A stretch of 64,000 nt of DNA from an uncultured Latescibacterota bacterium (GCA_958295495.1 OY282352.1:1798001-1862000); one strand, 5' to 3'. Counted from the stretch's first letter, positions 24,678-34,649 are shown. The notes: generated by a model not told the origin, from the letters alone. Numbers and translations: made by a program.

Positions 24678-26665
24678 TGCTGATAACTACGCAGGGGCAG
24701 CCGGATTTGCCGGCTGGTGAAGGGCGCGTGTTTACCGTGCGAGCCTTTCTCCTCGGTTGCCTGCTGACGGCGTTCCTTGGAACTGGCCCGCTCTATGTCC
24801 AGTTCGTCAACCACACGGCACCGCTCAACGCCGACTCCATCACTGCCGGCGCCGTGTTCCTGTTTTTCCTGCTCACCTTTGTAGTCAACACCGCACTGCG
24901 AAAAATCCATCCTCCTTGGATGTTTACAACGGGCGAACTCGTCGTCATCTACGCGATGATGATCGTGGCTTCCACGATCCCGACGAAGACGCTGATCGCC
25001 AATATGATCCCCCTTCTGCCAGGGGCTTCTTATTATGCCACGCCGGAGAACGAATGGGCCGAGCTGATCTTGCCCCTGATCCCGGACTGGATAGTGCCCC
25101 ACGACCCGCTCGCGGTAAAGTATTTCTACGAAGGTGCCCCCTCCCACGTTTCGGTCCCGTGGGAGGCATGGCTGGTGCCCTTCGCGGCCTGGGGGATTTT
25201 TATCGCCTCCTTCTTTGCCGTGATGATTAGCAGCATGGTGATCGTCCGGCGCCAATGGGTGGAGCACGAGCGGCTCGTTTTCCCCTTGACCCAAGTGCCT
25301 CTGGAGATGCTCCAGCCTCCCCGCCTAGGGCACGCCCTAGGCGCCCTTTTTCAGAAACCGCTGCTGTGGATGGGGGTCGTGCTGCCTTGGATAGTGCTGA
25401 GCACTCACGGGCTGCACGCCTATTTCAACTACATCCCTAGAATCGAGACGAACGCTTACTTTGAGCTATTCAGGGATACCACCCCGTTCCGCGTTCTCCT
25501 GAGCTTTTCCGTTATCGGGTTTACCTACCTAGTGAATTTGGAAATCGGATTTAGCCTCTGGTTCTTTCACCTGCTGATGAAGCTACAGTCAGGCCTGCTG
25601 AACATTATTGGCTACGACATCCCGGGGCGCGAAGAGGTCTTTGTCGGCGGCGGGGGAACGGTCGCGGTCGGCCACGAGGCGATGGGCGCCACCATCGCGC
25701 TGGTTTTGTTCGTCTTGTGGACAAGTCGCCGGCATCTAGCCGCGGTCTTAGGCAAAGCCTTTGGCACCGCCCCACACGTGGATGACAGGGACGAGATCAT
25801 GTCCTACCGGGCGGCGGTGGTGACGCTATTGGTTGGGCTGGCTGGCATGGGTCTGTGGCTCAACGCTAGCGGGATGCCGCTGTGGCTCACGCCCTTCTTC
25901 GTGGGTACTGCTTTTGCCGCGTTCTTCGCCCTGACCCGAATCATCGCCGAAGGAGGAGTCGGCTTTTCTCGGACGCAGCTCGTCCCGGCCGTGTTCACGG
26001 TTTACACTTTTGGGACTGGGCTCGTGGGCCCCACGGGGCTGACTAGCCTAGGCTTCACCTACACTTGGAGTTCCGAGATCCGCTCCCCGCTGATGGCGTC
26101 GGTAATGCACGGGCTGAAAATGATGGACAGCATTGGCGTTCGCCGGCCGCGGCCCCTCCTAGGTGCCATTGTACTGGCGGCGCTGATCGGCACGATCAGT
26201 TCGGGCCTGATGACCGTGTGGCTCGCCTATACATACGGGGGAATCAATCTACAGCGCTGGGCTTTCTTAGGATTGCCCCAGACCGTCTTCGGGTTCGTGG
26301 GAGACAAGCTACAGAACCCCCTCGGCAGCGACATCACCGTGCCGCGGATCGCCTTTGCGGGGTTGGGCGGCACAATCATGGCTGGACTGATGTACGCCCG
26401 GCACCGGTTTATCAACTGGCCACTTCACTACCTAGGTCTGCCCATCGCCACGTCGCTGCCGATCAGCATGGGTTGGTTCAGCATTATGATCGGGTGGCTG
26501 CTTAAGCTATTTATCGTACGCTATGGGGGAGTGCGCCTGTATCGGACAATACGACCCTTTTTCATCGGCCTGATCGCGGGGCAGATTAGCTGTGGCGCGA
26601 GCTGGATGGCCCTAGACTACTTGACGGGCATGGTAGGCAATTGGGTGAGCGTGGGAGTACCCTAG
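24677..26665 (+). CDS. Large polytopic membrane protein, DUF6785/DUF6784-like
   Basis: A 662-aa integral membrane protein with about 12-14 predicted hydrophobic helices, for example FLLGCLLTAFLGTGPLYVQF, AVFLFFLLTFVVNTALRKI, LVPFAAWGIFIASFFAVMIS and VGLAGMGLWLNASGMPLWLT. The pattern and motifs such as 'VEHERLVFPLTQVPLEML' and 'TRIIAEGGVGFSRTQLVP' match the DUF6785/DUF6784 proteins of Planctomycetes and uncultured phyla, which resemble oligopeptide-transporter-type permeases. The ATG overlaps the stop of the enolase pseudogene by one base, so the longer in-frame extension to 24452 is rejected. Substrate unknown; the nearby solute-binding fragment hints at peptide or small-solute uptake. Confidence 0.78.
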   Translation: MLITTQGQPDLPAGEGRVFTVRAFLLGCLLTAFLGTGPLYVQFVNHTAPLNADSITAGAVFLFFLLTFVVNTALRKIHPPWMFTTGELVVIYAMMIVASTIPTKTLIANMIPLLPGASYYATPENEWAELILPLIPDWIVPHDPLAVKYFYEGAPSHVSVPWEAWLVPFAAWGIFIASFFAVMISSMVIVRRQWVEHERLVFPLTQVPLEMLQPPRLGHALGALFQKPLLWMGVVLPWIVLSTHGLHAYFNYIPRIETNAYFELFRDTTPFRVLLSFSVIGFTYLVNLEIGFSLWFFHLLMKLQSGLLNIIGYDIPGREEVFVGGGGTVAVGHEAMGATIALVLFVLWTSRRHLAAVLGKAFGTAPHVDDRDEIMSYRAAVVTLLVGLAGMGLWLNASGMPLWLTPFFVGTAFAAFFALTRIIAEGGVGFSRTQLVPAVFTVYTFGTGLVGPTGLTSLGFTYTWSSEIRSPLMASVMHGLKMMDSIGVRRPRPLLGAIVLAALIGTISSGLMTVWLAYTYGGINLQRWAFLGLPQTVFGFVGDKLQNPLGSDITVPRIAFAGLGGTIMAGLMYARHRFINWPLHYLGLPIATSLPISMGWFSIMIGWLLKLFIVRYGGVRLYRTIRPFFIGLIAGQISCGASWMALDYLTGMVGNWVSVGVP

Positions 26666-26768
26666 CTTTTGCCGCTGGCCAGCTACAAGCGGACGACCAA
26701 GGAAACCGTGAGGATATGAGAGCCTTGTGTCGCCAGCAAGTGGCGACACAATCGTCAAAGGAGGATGT

Positions 26769-27854
26769 ATGAAAAAATGGATGGCTGTAGCACTAGTAAT
26801 AACGGCCTTGCTTCCCGGCCTCTGGACGCGGGAAGCAGGAGGTGCTGATCGGCCGGTGATTACTCTTCGCGGCGAGCTAGCACATTTGTCCATTGATCTA
26901 GCCGGTGGCGGTATCGTGGATTTTCATCTGCTGTCCAACGGCATCAATCCGCTCAAGTGGGAGGGCGAAGGAGGTGAGCTGGAGCCGCGCAATCGAGGGC
27001 ACTTCCTGTGTCTGGACCGCGTGGGCCGTCCGTCGGCCGCAGAGCAGGCCAAGGGCATGCCCTTCCACGGCGAGGCGGGGAGCAGTATGTGGGAACTCCT
27101 CGGCGAGCCGAAACAACAAGGCGATGCCTTAGTGGTAGAAATGAGCACCCATCTGCCATTGGCGGGGATGCATGTGCGGCGCACCGTGAGGCTAGCAGGG
27201 GCCCACTTCAGTGTTCGCGAAGAGGTAACTAATAACAACGCGCTAGGGCGCATATACAACATGGTGCAGCATCCCACAATCGGGCCGCCTTTCCTCGACG
27301 AGGGTACTGTGGTGGACGCCAATGCACGCAAGGGGTTCATGCTCAGCAGTCCCATGCCGAACCCAGAGGAGCCATCCGTGTACTGGCCCCAAGCCCTCGA
27401 CGCAGGGATGCCGGTTGACATGCGCCAGCTCGTGGACGACGAAGATCCGCCCGTGGTCGTTTACGTGATCAACGATGAATACGGCTGGACCACCGCCACT
27501 GCGCCGGGGCACGGCCTGCTCCTAGGCTACATCTGGAAGGCCGCTGAGTACCCCTGGTTCAGAGCTTGGCGTCACATTCGCAACGGCCGCCCTTTCGCCC
27601 GGGGCATCGAGTTTGGTACTACGGGTCCGGGAACACCCTTCGGCTTCCTCGTGGAAAAGGGACGCATCTTCGGCCGAACCCTCTTCGACTATATCGATGC
27701 AGGCGAGACGATTAGTCGATCGTATGTGGCTTTTCTCGTCGAAGTACCAAGCGACTTTGCGGGCGTTGAGCAAGTTGACTACAACGGTACGCAGGTGGAG
27801 CTGAGAGAGTGGCAGGGGAAGCGACGCCTCTCGCTCGAGATTGGAGGCCTGTAG
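26769..27854 (+). CDS. Secreted galactose-mutarotase-fold protein (aldose epimerase-like)
   Basis: A 361-aa protein with signal peptide (MKKWMAVALVITALLPGLWT) and a very good AAAGGAGG ribosome-binding site. 'AHLSIDLAGGGIVDFHLLSN', 'NPLKWEGE', 'VRRTVRLAGAHFSVREEVTN' and 'YIWKAAEYPWFRAWRHIRNG' give the long beta-sandwich pattern of the galactose mutarotase superfamily. I cannot see the classic catalytic His/Glu pair with certainty, so it may be a non-catalytic carbohydrate-binding relative. It lies between the DUF6785 protein and the solute-binding fragment, suggesting a carbohydrate context. Confidence 0.55.
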   Translation: MKKWMAVALVITALLPGLWTREAGGADRPVITLRGELAHLSIDLAGGGIVDFHLLSNGINPLKWEGEGGELEPRNRGHFLCLDRVGRPSAAEQAKGMPFHGEAGSSMWELLGEPKQQGDALVVEMSTHLPLAGMHVRRTVRLAGAHFSVREEVTNNNALGRIYNMVQHPTIGPPFLDEGTVVDANARKGFMLSSPMPNPEEPSVYWPQALDAGMPVDMRQLVDDEDPPVVVYVINDEYGWTTATAPGHGLLLGYIWKAAEYPWFRAWRHIRNGRPFARGIEFGTTGPGTPFGFLVEKGRIFGRTLFDYIDAGETISRSYVAFLVEVPSDFAGVEQVDYNGTQVELREWQGKRRLSLEIGGL

Positions 27855-27858
27855 CATT

Positions 27859-28872
27859 ATGGCTATCAGACCGAACCTCCTTTTCATCGCATCGAGCTCC
27901 GCGATGCCGTTGCTTCTCACTTGCAGCACCGCGATAGGGCTGGGATTGGTGGCCTGTGCGGAAGAGAGGCCGAGCAAGACAGGACAAGAGGGGGACCGAT
28001 CCATTCCTCGGAAACGCACTCTCGCGCCGCCCTACGGGTATGTTGACTGGTGGCCGGTCAACCTCGGGTTCAACAACCTAGAGGAGCCCTTCCGCGATGT
28101 GCAGATCCGCCACGCCATCAATCACGCCATCAACCGCGAGGAACTGGTGGAAGTTGGCTGGCAGGGAGCTGGAAAAGCGAATTTTCTGCCCTTTCCCAAT
28201 TTTCCGGCACTGCGGCAGTACCTCGACGAGGCCGCGCCGCTGGTGGAAAAGTATGGCGTGGCGACTTACGACACGGCTCGGACTGCCGCCATAATGAGGG
28301 CCAAGGGCTGGAGGCGAGATGAGGAAGGATTCTGGGCGCGGGACGGAACTCGCTTTAAGATCCCCATTGACATTGGCACCGTACACCAAGATCTGGCACC
28401 GGTACTAGTGGCACAGCTTAGGCGCGCCGGGTTCAACGCGAGTTCTCGCATGACAGCCGATAGCATCACGCGCATGGCGCAGGGGACCGCAAAGGCCTTT
28501 ATGATGGGAAGCGTTGGTTCCATTCGCGATCCCTACTTCACGCTCAACTTTTTTCACAGTCGCTACGTACAACCCACCGGAACCCACTCCGAGCGCTATT
28601 GGCGCTGGCGTCATGTCGAGTTCGATCAACTAGTGGACCGCATGGGACGCACACCACCGAATGATCCTAAACTAGTGGAACTGTTTCGTGCGGCCATGGA
28701 CATCTGGTTGCGCGAGTTGCCCGCTATCCCTCTAGTCCAGTGGTACCACCGAATTCCCCACAACCAGACCTATTGGACTAACTGGCCTTCGGAAGAAAAC
28801 CCTTATATCAACAGTGCCTACTGGCACAAAACGTGGCTACTGGTACTCCTAGGGATCAAAGCAGCGAGATGA
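27859..28872 (+). CDS. Family-5 extracellular solute-binding protein, internally deleted
   Basis: A 337-aa protein with a lipoprotein-type signal (AIGLGLVACAEE), then directly the C-terminal half of a peptide/nickel-type (SBP_bac_5) binding protein: 'GYVDWWPVNLGFNNLEEPFR', 'VQIRHAINHAINREELVEVG' and 'LVAQLRRAGFNASSRM'. Complete members are usually 500-600 aa; here roughly the first 250-300 residues are missing between about residues 40 and 60. The reading frame is kept, so a short exported product may be made, but ligand binding is unlikely. The start is ATG 27859 rather than the TTG at 27841 inside the preceding gene's end. Confidence 0.75.
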   Translation: MAIRPNLLFIASSSAMPLLLTCSTAIGLGLVACAEERPSKTGQEGDRSIPRKRTLAPPYGYVDWWPVNLGFNNLEEPFRDVQIRHAINHAINREELVEVGWQGAGKANFLPFPNFPALRQYLDEAAPLVEKYGVATYDTARTAAIMRAKGWRRDEEGFWARDGTRFKIPIDIGTVHQDLAPVLVAQLRRAGFNASSRMTADSITRMAQGTAKAFMMGSVGSIRDPYFTLNFFHSRYVQPTGTHSERYWRWRHVEFDQLVDRMGRTPPNDPKLVELFRAAMDIWLRELPAIPLVQWYHRIPHNQTYWTNWPSEENPYINSAYWHKTWLLVLLGIKAAR

Positions 28873-29056
28873 CCTAAGAGGATTGATCTCGATTCCGTAT
28901 AACCGCGGTCAATTAGGCCGCTGTACAGGGCACCAAAGGCGGTCAGCGCGTTTCAGAGTTGCATAGCCATCGCGGCGCAGCTATTGCAGTGCAGATTGAT
29001 TTGCATGGTTTTTGGTCCCCAGAATTGCAGCTTTATGACTATACCGAGGAAACGCT

Positions 29057-32000
29057 ATGCCCAATGATCGGTTTTCCAACGACAGTAGAGCAAATGCGTC
29101 GGCGATGGTCTTGCTCTTGCTAATGCTGGCGGGATGGGCGCACGGGCAACCCGGCGAATGGCTGCAATTGCGCGGCGACCGCCAGATGAGTGGCCGGGCC
29201 TCGGGGGTCGGTCAAATGCAGCACGACCCGCCACAAGAGCGCTGGCGCTACGACATCGCCGCTTGGGAGGGCTATGTGGAAGTGGCCCAGCACGACGGCG
29301 ACGCCTCGGTGGCCTTGCCCTTTGCCGCCCCGGTAGATCCTGGGTACATCGGCACCCAAGGGCCGGCCTGGGGGATGGGGCCGCAGATTTTTGATCTCGG
29401 CGTCGTCGAGGTGGCTATGCCGCTGGACAATGTCTTCAAAGTGGCCCAGATCCTGCCCGGGGAGGAGGGCTTACAGCGCTTTGAGATGGGAAATTCGTTC
29501 AGCGATGGCGGGGCCGAGCCCAAGCAGGGCCAACTGCTCGCGTACGACAGCGGCGAACCTCGGGTAGTGTGGGAGACCGAGTTCTTTACCAATACTTGGG
29601 ATCCCAATGTTCTCGTAGTTGACGTCGATGTAGATGGCCAGCTCGATATTGTCGTGGCTACCCACTACCGCATCCTCGTCTTCAACGGGGCGACCGGGGC
29701 GACCAAGATGCAGTTGCGCTACCACGGATATCGCAACTACGGCTGGTTCGGGGCCGCCAATATCGACGCCGACCCGTACCCCGAATTCGGCTTGGTAGCC
29801 GATTTCAGCATGCACGCCGAGGTCATTGACAACGACGGGACTCAACTGACGCTGCGCTGGCTGCGCGACATTCAGCCCGACCCATCGCAATCGACCAAGG
29901 TGGTGCGGCCCAAACCGCAGGCCCTAGTCGATGTGGACGGCGATGGCCGCTTCGAGCTGGTGTACAGCATTTACAACGACCAAGGCGATGGCCAGTGGCA
30001 CGTAGTCGGCGTCGATGCGCTCAGCGGCGAGACCCGCTTTGACTTCCCGCTGCACCATTTGCACGGTATGGCTGATGTGGATGGCGACGGACGCTTGGAG
30101 CTGTTCGTCTCGGCCACCACGGGCGAGGCCCTGCCGACCTATGCGCCGCTGGCGGTCTGGTCCATAGAGGCGGGGGCGGCAACCGTGCGCTGGAGCCACG
30201 AGCGGGGGCGTTTCAGTACGGTATTGCTGAATCAATTGCCCTTGACGGTGAGCACCGGGGCCGCCGACGGTTTGCGCACGGTGTCAACCGGCGATGTGGA
30301 TGGAGATGGACGGCGCGATTTCTTTGCGCTTGCGCCGGATGGGGCCGGTGAAGTGTTGGTCGCTTTGGGCAGCGACGGCGCGGGACGCATCGGACCGCGG
30401 TGGTCGGTGCGCGGTCCGGCCGGGATGGCCCTTGAGACGGCCGCAGTGGCGGACGATGGGGCGGCCTTGTTGTATCTGAAGGGGAGTGGGCTTCCTAGTC
30501 AGGTGCTGGTGCTGGAGGGGGCCTCGGGGACGCTGCACCAATGGAGTCGCCAAGCCTTTACCCCGGCCGGGACGCCGGTAGTGGCCGATTTAGAGGGCGA
30601 TGGCCGGGTAGAAGTGGTCGTGCAGACGGCGACCCGGGAAGTGCTGTGTTTGCAAGCTCCGGGAGCGGGCGGGGGCGAGCCCCGACTGCGGTGGCAGGTG
30701 CCGGGCTACGGCCAGACCAATAACGCGCCCTACCACTGGGGAGTGGTCGCCGCCGACGTGGATGGTGACGGCCGCCGAGAAGTGCTGGCGGCCCGCGAGG
30801 CAGCCAGCGGCAACGCCAGCTTGGTGGCGCTCGCGGCCGATGGTTCCATCCGCTGGCAGACCGAGTTCGTTGGCTTTGACGGCAGCATGCCGATATGGAA
30901 TTTCAGCGGCCTGTCCTATTGGAGTGCTGGGTATTTCCGCAGCAACGAGTACATGGATGTATTCGCGAGTTTGCGGCGCGGCAAGCTGGGCAGCGAAGTG
31001 GGCTTTTTGCTCGACGGGCGCAGCGGCGCAATCGTCTGGGAATCCAATGGTTTCACCCTGCCCGAGGACGGCAGCGGCCGCAGTCTGGGCGGGCATCCTA
31101 GCGCGGCCGGGGATGTGGATGGCGACGGCCTAGAGGAGCTCGTGGTGATGTGGCCCGACCGGCTGCACATTGTCGATGGCATCACGGGCACGGCGCAGGT
31201 GGTGCGTCAAGCCTATGGGTACACCAACGGACTCAATCCGCTGTTTGAGAGCGATTCCTTTGTCGGCTATGCGTTCCCAGCGGTGGTCAATTTGTTCGGC
31301 GACAGCCGGCCGGAACTCCTCTGGGGGCACTGCGGCTATTTGAACGCCGTTCTGGACGGTGCTGGGCAGCGCATCTGGCAAACCCCGTACCGCAACAATA
31401 CCGAGGTGCAATCGCTGATGGGAGTGGGCGACAGCAATGGCGACGGGACCGTGGAATTACTGGCTTCGACTGCGGACGGGGTGCGCCTGTTCCAAGCGGC
31501 GGACGGCGCGGTTTTGCTGGAGTTCGACGATGGGGTTCGGGCCCATAGGGATGTGGTCTCCGGCGATGTAGATGGCGATGGGCGCGACGAGTTCCTGTTT
31601 GGCAGCGGCACCAAGTTGATCTGCGTGGAACAGGAGGAAGGTGCCCTGCGCCGGGCTTGGACGCTCGAGGTGGAAGGTCGCAGCAGCGATATTGCCTTGG
31701 CCGATGTGGATAGGGACGGTTTTCTCGACGTCGTGGTGACGACCGCGGACGGCTATGTAAAGGCATACATTGGGGAGGAGACAGCTACCGCCGTACAGGC
31801 TTTGGAGCGTACGCCACAGAAAACGGCTCTACATCCGCCCTATCCCAATCCCTTCAACAGTCGGGTGCACATCGATTTCAGCGTGGGGCGAGCCGGCAAG
31901 GTGCAGCTAGAGGTTTTCGGCCCGACTGGACAGCGGGTAAAAACGCTGGTAGCGGCGTGGCGGAAACGAGGGGCTCATCGGGTGCGCTGGGACGCGGGCG

Positions 32001-32080
32001 AGCTCGCCAGCGGAGTGTACCTCGTGCGCTTGCAAACGGGCGATATTGTGCAGGAGCGCAAGGTGTCGTTAGTCAAGTGA
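29057..32080 (+). CDS. Large secreted FG-GAP/VCBS repeat protein with FlgD-like sorting tail
   Basis: A 1007-aa protein. The N-terminal signal (ASAMVLLLLMLAGWAHG) follows a short charged leader with GAGG upstream. At least ten VCBS/FG-GAP blades follow, with calcium loops such as DVDVDGQLDIVVA, DVDGDGRFELVY, DVDGDGRRDFFA, DLEGDGRVEVVV, DVDGDGLEELVV and DSNGDGTVELLA, forming one or two beta-propellers. The C-terminal ~85 residues contain 'HPPYPNPFNSRVHIDFSV' and 'GAHRVRWDAGELASGVYLVR', the FlgD-like/type IX-type sorting domain of FCB bacteria. It is predicted to be cell-surface or released. No catalytic domain is seen. Confidence 0.92.
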   Translation: MPNDRFSNDSRANASAMVLLLLMLAGWAHGQPGEWLQLRGDRQMSGRASGVGQMQHDPPQERWRYDIAAWEGYVEVAQHDGDASVALPFAAPVDPGYIGTQGPAWGMGPQIFDLGVVEVAMPLDNVFKVAQILPGEEGLQRFEMGNSFSDGGAEPKQGQLLAYDSGEPRVVWETEFFTNTWDPNVLVVDVDVDGQLDIVVATHYRILVFNGATGATKMQLRYHGYRNYGWFGAANIDADPYPEFGLVADFSMHAEVIDNDGTQLTLRWLRDIQPDPSQSTKVVRPKPQALVDVDGDGRFELVYSIYNDQGDGQWHVVGVDALSGETRFDFPLHHLHGMADVDGDGRLELFVSATTGEALPTYAPLAVWSIEAGAATVRWSHERGRFSTVLLNQLPLTVSTGAADGLRTVSTGDVDGDGRRDFFALAPDGAGEVLVALGSDGAGRIGPRWSVRGPAGMALETAAVADDGAALLYLKGSGLPSQVLVLEGASGTLHQWSRQAFTPAGTPVVADLEGDGRVEVVVQTATREVLCLQAPGAGGGEPRLRWQVPGYGQTNNAPYHWGVVAADVDGDGRREVLAAREAASGNASLVALAADGSIRWQTEFVGFDGSMPIWNFSGLSYWSAGYFRSNEYMDVFASLRRGKLGSEVGFLLDGRSGAIVWESNGFTLPEDGSGRSLGGHPSAAGDVDGDGLEELVVMWPDRLHIVDGITGTAQVVRQAYGYTNGLNPLFESDSFVGYAFPAVVNLFGDSRPELLWGHCGYLNAVLDGAGQRIWQTPYRNNTEVQSLMGVGDSNGDGTVELLASTADGVRLFQAADGAVLLEFDDGVRAHRDVVSGDVDGDGRDEFLFGSGTKLICVEQEEGALRRAWTLEVEGRSSDIALADVDRDGFLDVVVTTADGYVKAYIGEETATAVQALERTPQKTALHPPYPNPFNSRVHIDFSVGRAGKVQLEVFGPTGQRVKTLVAAWRKRGAHRVRWDAGELASGVYLVRLQTGDIVQERKVSLVK

Positions 32081-32379
32081 GCCAGAGCATGAAGCAGAAG
32101 TAGCATCCTCCTTCGGATGCGCCCAAGTGCGCTAAGCCGATTTAACCCTGACACCTTCCCAAAAAACTATTTTGTTTTTAATTCGCTAGAGAAAACCAAT
32201 ATAGCATTCCTAAATGACTTGAAAGCATGGAATGTTCATCGGCCCGGTCTTTTCTGCCTATGTAAGAAGTCATTCCCGCGCAAGCGGGCTTCACCGCGCC
32301 TTTAGGCGTGACATCCAGGCTTGAATGATGTAGGATTGCTATATCAAGCGGCATGTTGCAACTATAACGGAGGAAACGT
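32081..32379. other. Intergenic region with small hairpins
   Basis: 299 bp without a convincing gene. GCATCC (32103-32108) pairs with GGATGC (32115-32120), a short hairpin after the FG-GAP gene without a T tract. At 32275-32288 CCCGC-GCAA-GCGGG forms a tetraloop hairpin, followed by CGCC-TTTA-GGCG near 32298-32309, a REP-like tandem hairpin pair. The promoter of the phosphoesterase gene should lie in the last 100 bp. Confidence 0.45.
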
Positions 32380-33333
32380 ATGGCCCGGTATCTTCTGAGT
32401 CTATCCCTAATCGTCGCGCTGCTAGACGCCGCCAGTGCCCAAACCCCACCCGCCGCTGGCCCCTTCGCCTTTGCCCTGATCGGGGACATGCCGTACTCTC
32501 CGGCCGACAGCGTCCGCTTTGGTCGGCTCGTCGAGGCGATCAACCGCGCCGAGGGCTTGGAATGGGTCGTCCATGTCGGCGATATCAAGGGCGGTAGCAG
32601 CCCCTGTACCGATGGCCTGCTGCAGAGCCGCTTCGAGTGGTTCCAGCAATTTGAACGCCCTTTCATTCTGGCTCCGGGCGACAACGATTGGACCGATTGC
32701 CACCGGAGCGGATACCCGCCGCTGGACCGGCTGGCGCGCGTGCGGGCACTCTTTTTTCCGCGCCCGGGTTGGACTCTGGGCCAGCACCCCATGCGCGTCG
32801 GCACCCAAGGGGGCACCTTCCCCGAGCATGTGCGCTGGACTCACGGGCGGACGAGCTTTGCGGTGCTGCACATCGTCGGCAGCCACAACGCCACCGCCGC
32901 GTTTGACGGTCGCACCCAAGCCAACGACGAGGAGGTCAAAAGCCGCACCGCCGCCGCCATTGCTTGGATGCGCACAACATTCGTCCAAGCCGCGGAACAA
33001 GATCATCGCGCCGTTTTCCTCATCATTCACGCCAACCCGCGCTTTGAGGAACGGGAAAACGAGCCGGACGGGCCGTACGCCACTTTTTTGCAAGCTCTAG
33101 AGGAAGAGGTCGTCCGCTTTGGCCGGCCGGTGGCCCTAGCCCACGGCGATTCCCACTATTTCCGCGTGGACAAGCCGCTGCGCCAAGCGCCCACGGGTCG
33201 GCGTATCGCACGCTTCACGCGCATTGAGCCTTTCGGTACGCCCGATATCCACTATCTGCGGGTGATCGTCGATCCAGACGACAGCCATATCTTCCAAGTT
33301 CATGCCGAAATCGTCGCGGCCAATCTCGACTGA
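32380..33333 (+). CDS. Secreted metallophosphoesterase
   Basis: A 317-aa exported protein with signal peptide (MARYLLSLSLIVALLDAASA) and GGAGG upstream. The calcineurin-like metal-site motifs are in order: IGDMPYSPAD (GD), WVVHVGDIKGG (GDxxxG-like), LAPGDNDWTDC (GDND replaces GNHE), IIHANPRF and ALAHGDSHYFR (GHxH-like). These would hold a dinuclear metal centre for phosphoester hydrolysis outside the cytoplasm. It stands alone between an FG-GAP protein and a convergent dioxygenase. The substrate is unknown. Confidence 0.85.
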   Translation: MARYLLSLSLIVALLDAASAQTPPAAGPFAFALIGDMPYSPADSVRFGRLVEAINRAEGLEWVVHVGDIKGGSSPCTDGLLQSRFEWFQQFERPFILAPGDNDWTDCHRSGYPPLDRLARVRALFFPRPGWTLGQHPMRVGTQGGTFPEHVRWTHGRTSFAVLHIVGSHNATAAFDGRTQANDEEVKSRTAAAIAWMRTTFVQAAEQDHRAVFLIIHANPRFEERENEPDGPYATFLQALEEEVVRFGRPVALAHGDSHYFRVDKPLRQAPTGRRIARFTRIEPFGTPDIHYLRVIVDPDDSHIFQVHAEIVAANLD

Positions 33334-33358
33334 ACCCAAGCCAGCCTCATCAATATTT

Positions 33359-34567
33359 TTAAGCAATGCCGATAATCTCCGGGGGCGTGGCGTAGCCACC
33401 AAGGATGTGGGCGGCGCGCCATTCCGGCGCATCGCATCGCGGCAACGACAGGGCCGGCTCACCTTTGCAGCTCAAGCGGTACAGCAGCCGGGCATCGTCG
33501 AGCGAGTTGATATTCGACTTGATCGGCGGCGAATTGTGCAGGGTCATGTAGTTGTCCCACAGTGTCACATCGCCCGGTGCGTGCAAGTGGTCGTAGCGGA
33601 ACTGCGGCTGCAGCACATGCGCTTCGAGCCGGTTGAGGAACGCACGCGATGCTTCCGCCGACATCCCTTCCACCTCGACTGCCGGCCGCACCCGTGGCCG
33701 TGACGCCCAGATTGGACTGTGCAGGGACTTGATCCCGGAACGCGGGTTGGTGCGCACCAGCGGAGCGAGCCAGCCCGCGTCTCCCTCGTTCAACCGCCGC
33801 CGTAGCTGAGTTTGCTCCAGAGCCGCCTGCCCTTTCGGCGGCAGTGCTGCAAAGGCCGCTGCGGTATCGGCAAAAGCCGTCTCGCCGTTCAACGGCAGGT
33901 GCTTGCGCAGCCGCATAAGTTCGCCATCCGAGCCTTCGTAGTATGGATGGGCCTTGCCGTCGTCGGGTGCCTGCACCCAGTTCCCGCCCGGGGCATTGCG
34001 CGACACCGGCGACCTGTGGACGAGGAACATCGAGACGTAGATCGGCAAAGGCTCGTACTCAATGTCCGTGTGCCACGAGCCGCCCGGCGTCACCTCGACG
34101 GGTGCCGCTCTGCGTTCCCCCCGAAAGTTGGCCACGACCAGCACCGCAGGCGACTCATGCGGCAGGCATTGCAGTTGGCCGGGGAAGGCGGCGTTGACCG
34201 TGGCGACCGTGCGACGCTCAAAGGGAATCAATTCAAAGGGGCCGTCGCTGTCGCCATCTTGCTGGGCCGGTTTACCCCCGCGCATGAAGTTGTTGGGGTG
34301 CGGCACCGGCGCACCCCAGTGGTTGGCGAAGCGCTCGAAGTGGGCTAGGGAAAAGGCTTCCAAGTCCTGCCCGGCAATGCTGACGATGCGAAACTGGCTT
34401 AAGGCGTCCAACAGAAAGGCGACCTGCTCGGGATTGAGCGGGCGGCACAGATCTATGCCGGTGAAGCGCCGCCCAGCACCGCTGGCGGCCAGCGGACCCT
34501 CGCTGCGGGCGTCCGTGCCGAATAACTCGCGCAGCCTTTCATCTGATGGTTCTGACTTTTGGCTCAT
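33359..34567 (-). CDS. TauD/TfdA-family Fe(II)/2-oxoglutarate dioxygenase
   Basis: A 402-aa TauD/TfdA-superfamily oxygenase. The HxD iron motif is SWHTDIEYEP (H166, D168) with the usual 'YVSMFLVHRSPV' following. The distal histidine is in DNYMTLHNSPP and the 2-oxoglutarate arginine in LLYRLSCKGEP. It is longer than taurine dioxygenase (~280 aa). I use ATG 34567, preceded by GGAG, instead of the in-frame codon at 34594. It is distinct in family from the four PhyH enzymes of this window but uses the same chemistry. Confidence 0.9.
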   Translation of the reverse strand: MSQKSEPSDERLRELFGTDARSEGPLAASGAGRRFTGIDLCRPLNPEQVAFLLDALSQFRIVSIAGQDLEAFSLAHFERFANHWGAPVPHPNNFMRGGKPAQQDGDSDGPFELIPFERRTVATVNAAFPGQLQCLPHESPAVLVVANFRGERRAAPVEVTPGGSWHTDIEYEPLPIYVSMFLVHRSPVSRNAPGGNWVQAPDDGKAHPYYEGSDGELMRLRKHLPLNGETAFADTAAAFAALPPKGQAALEQTQLRRRLNEGDAGWLAPLVRTNPRSGIKSLHSPIWASRPRVRPAVEVEGMSAEASRAFLNRLEAHVLQPQFRYDHLHAPGDVTLWDNYMTLHNSPPIKSNINSLDDARLLYRLSCKGEPALSLPRCDAPEWRAAHILGGYATPPEIIGIA

Positions 34568-34649
34568 AATGCTCCATCTTTTAGAAATGGGCACGGCCCA
34601 CAGCGATTCGCATGGCTCGTCTATGCACTTTCCTCGAAGGAGCGGTGCC

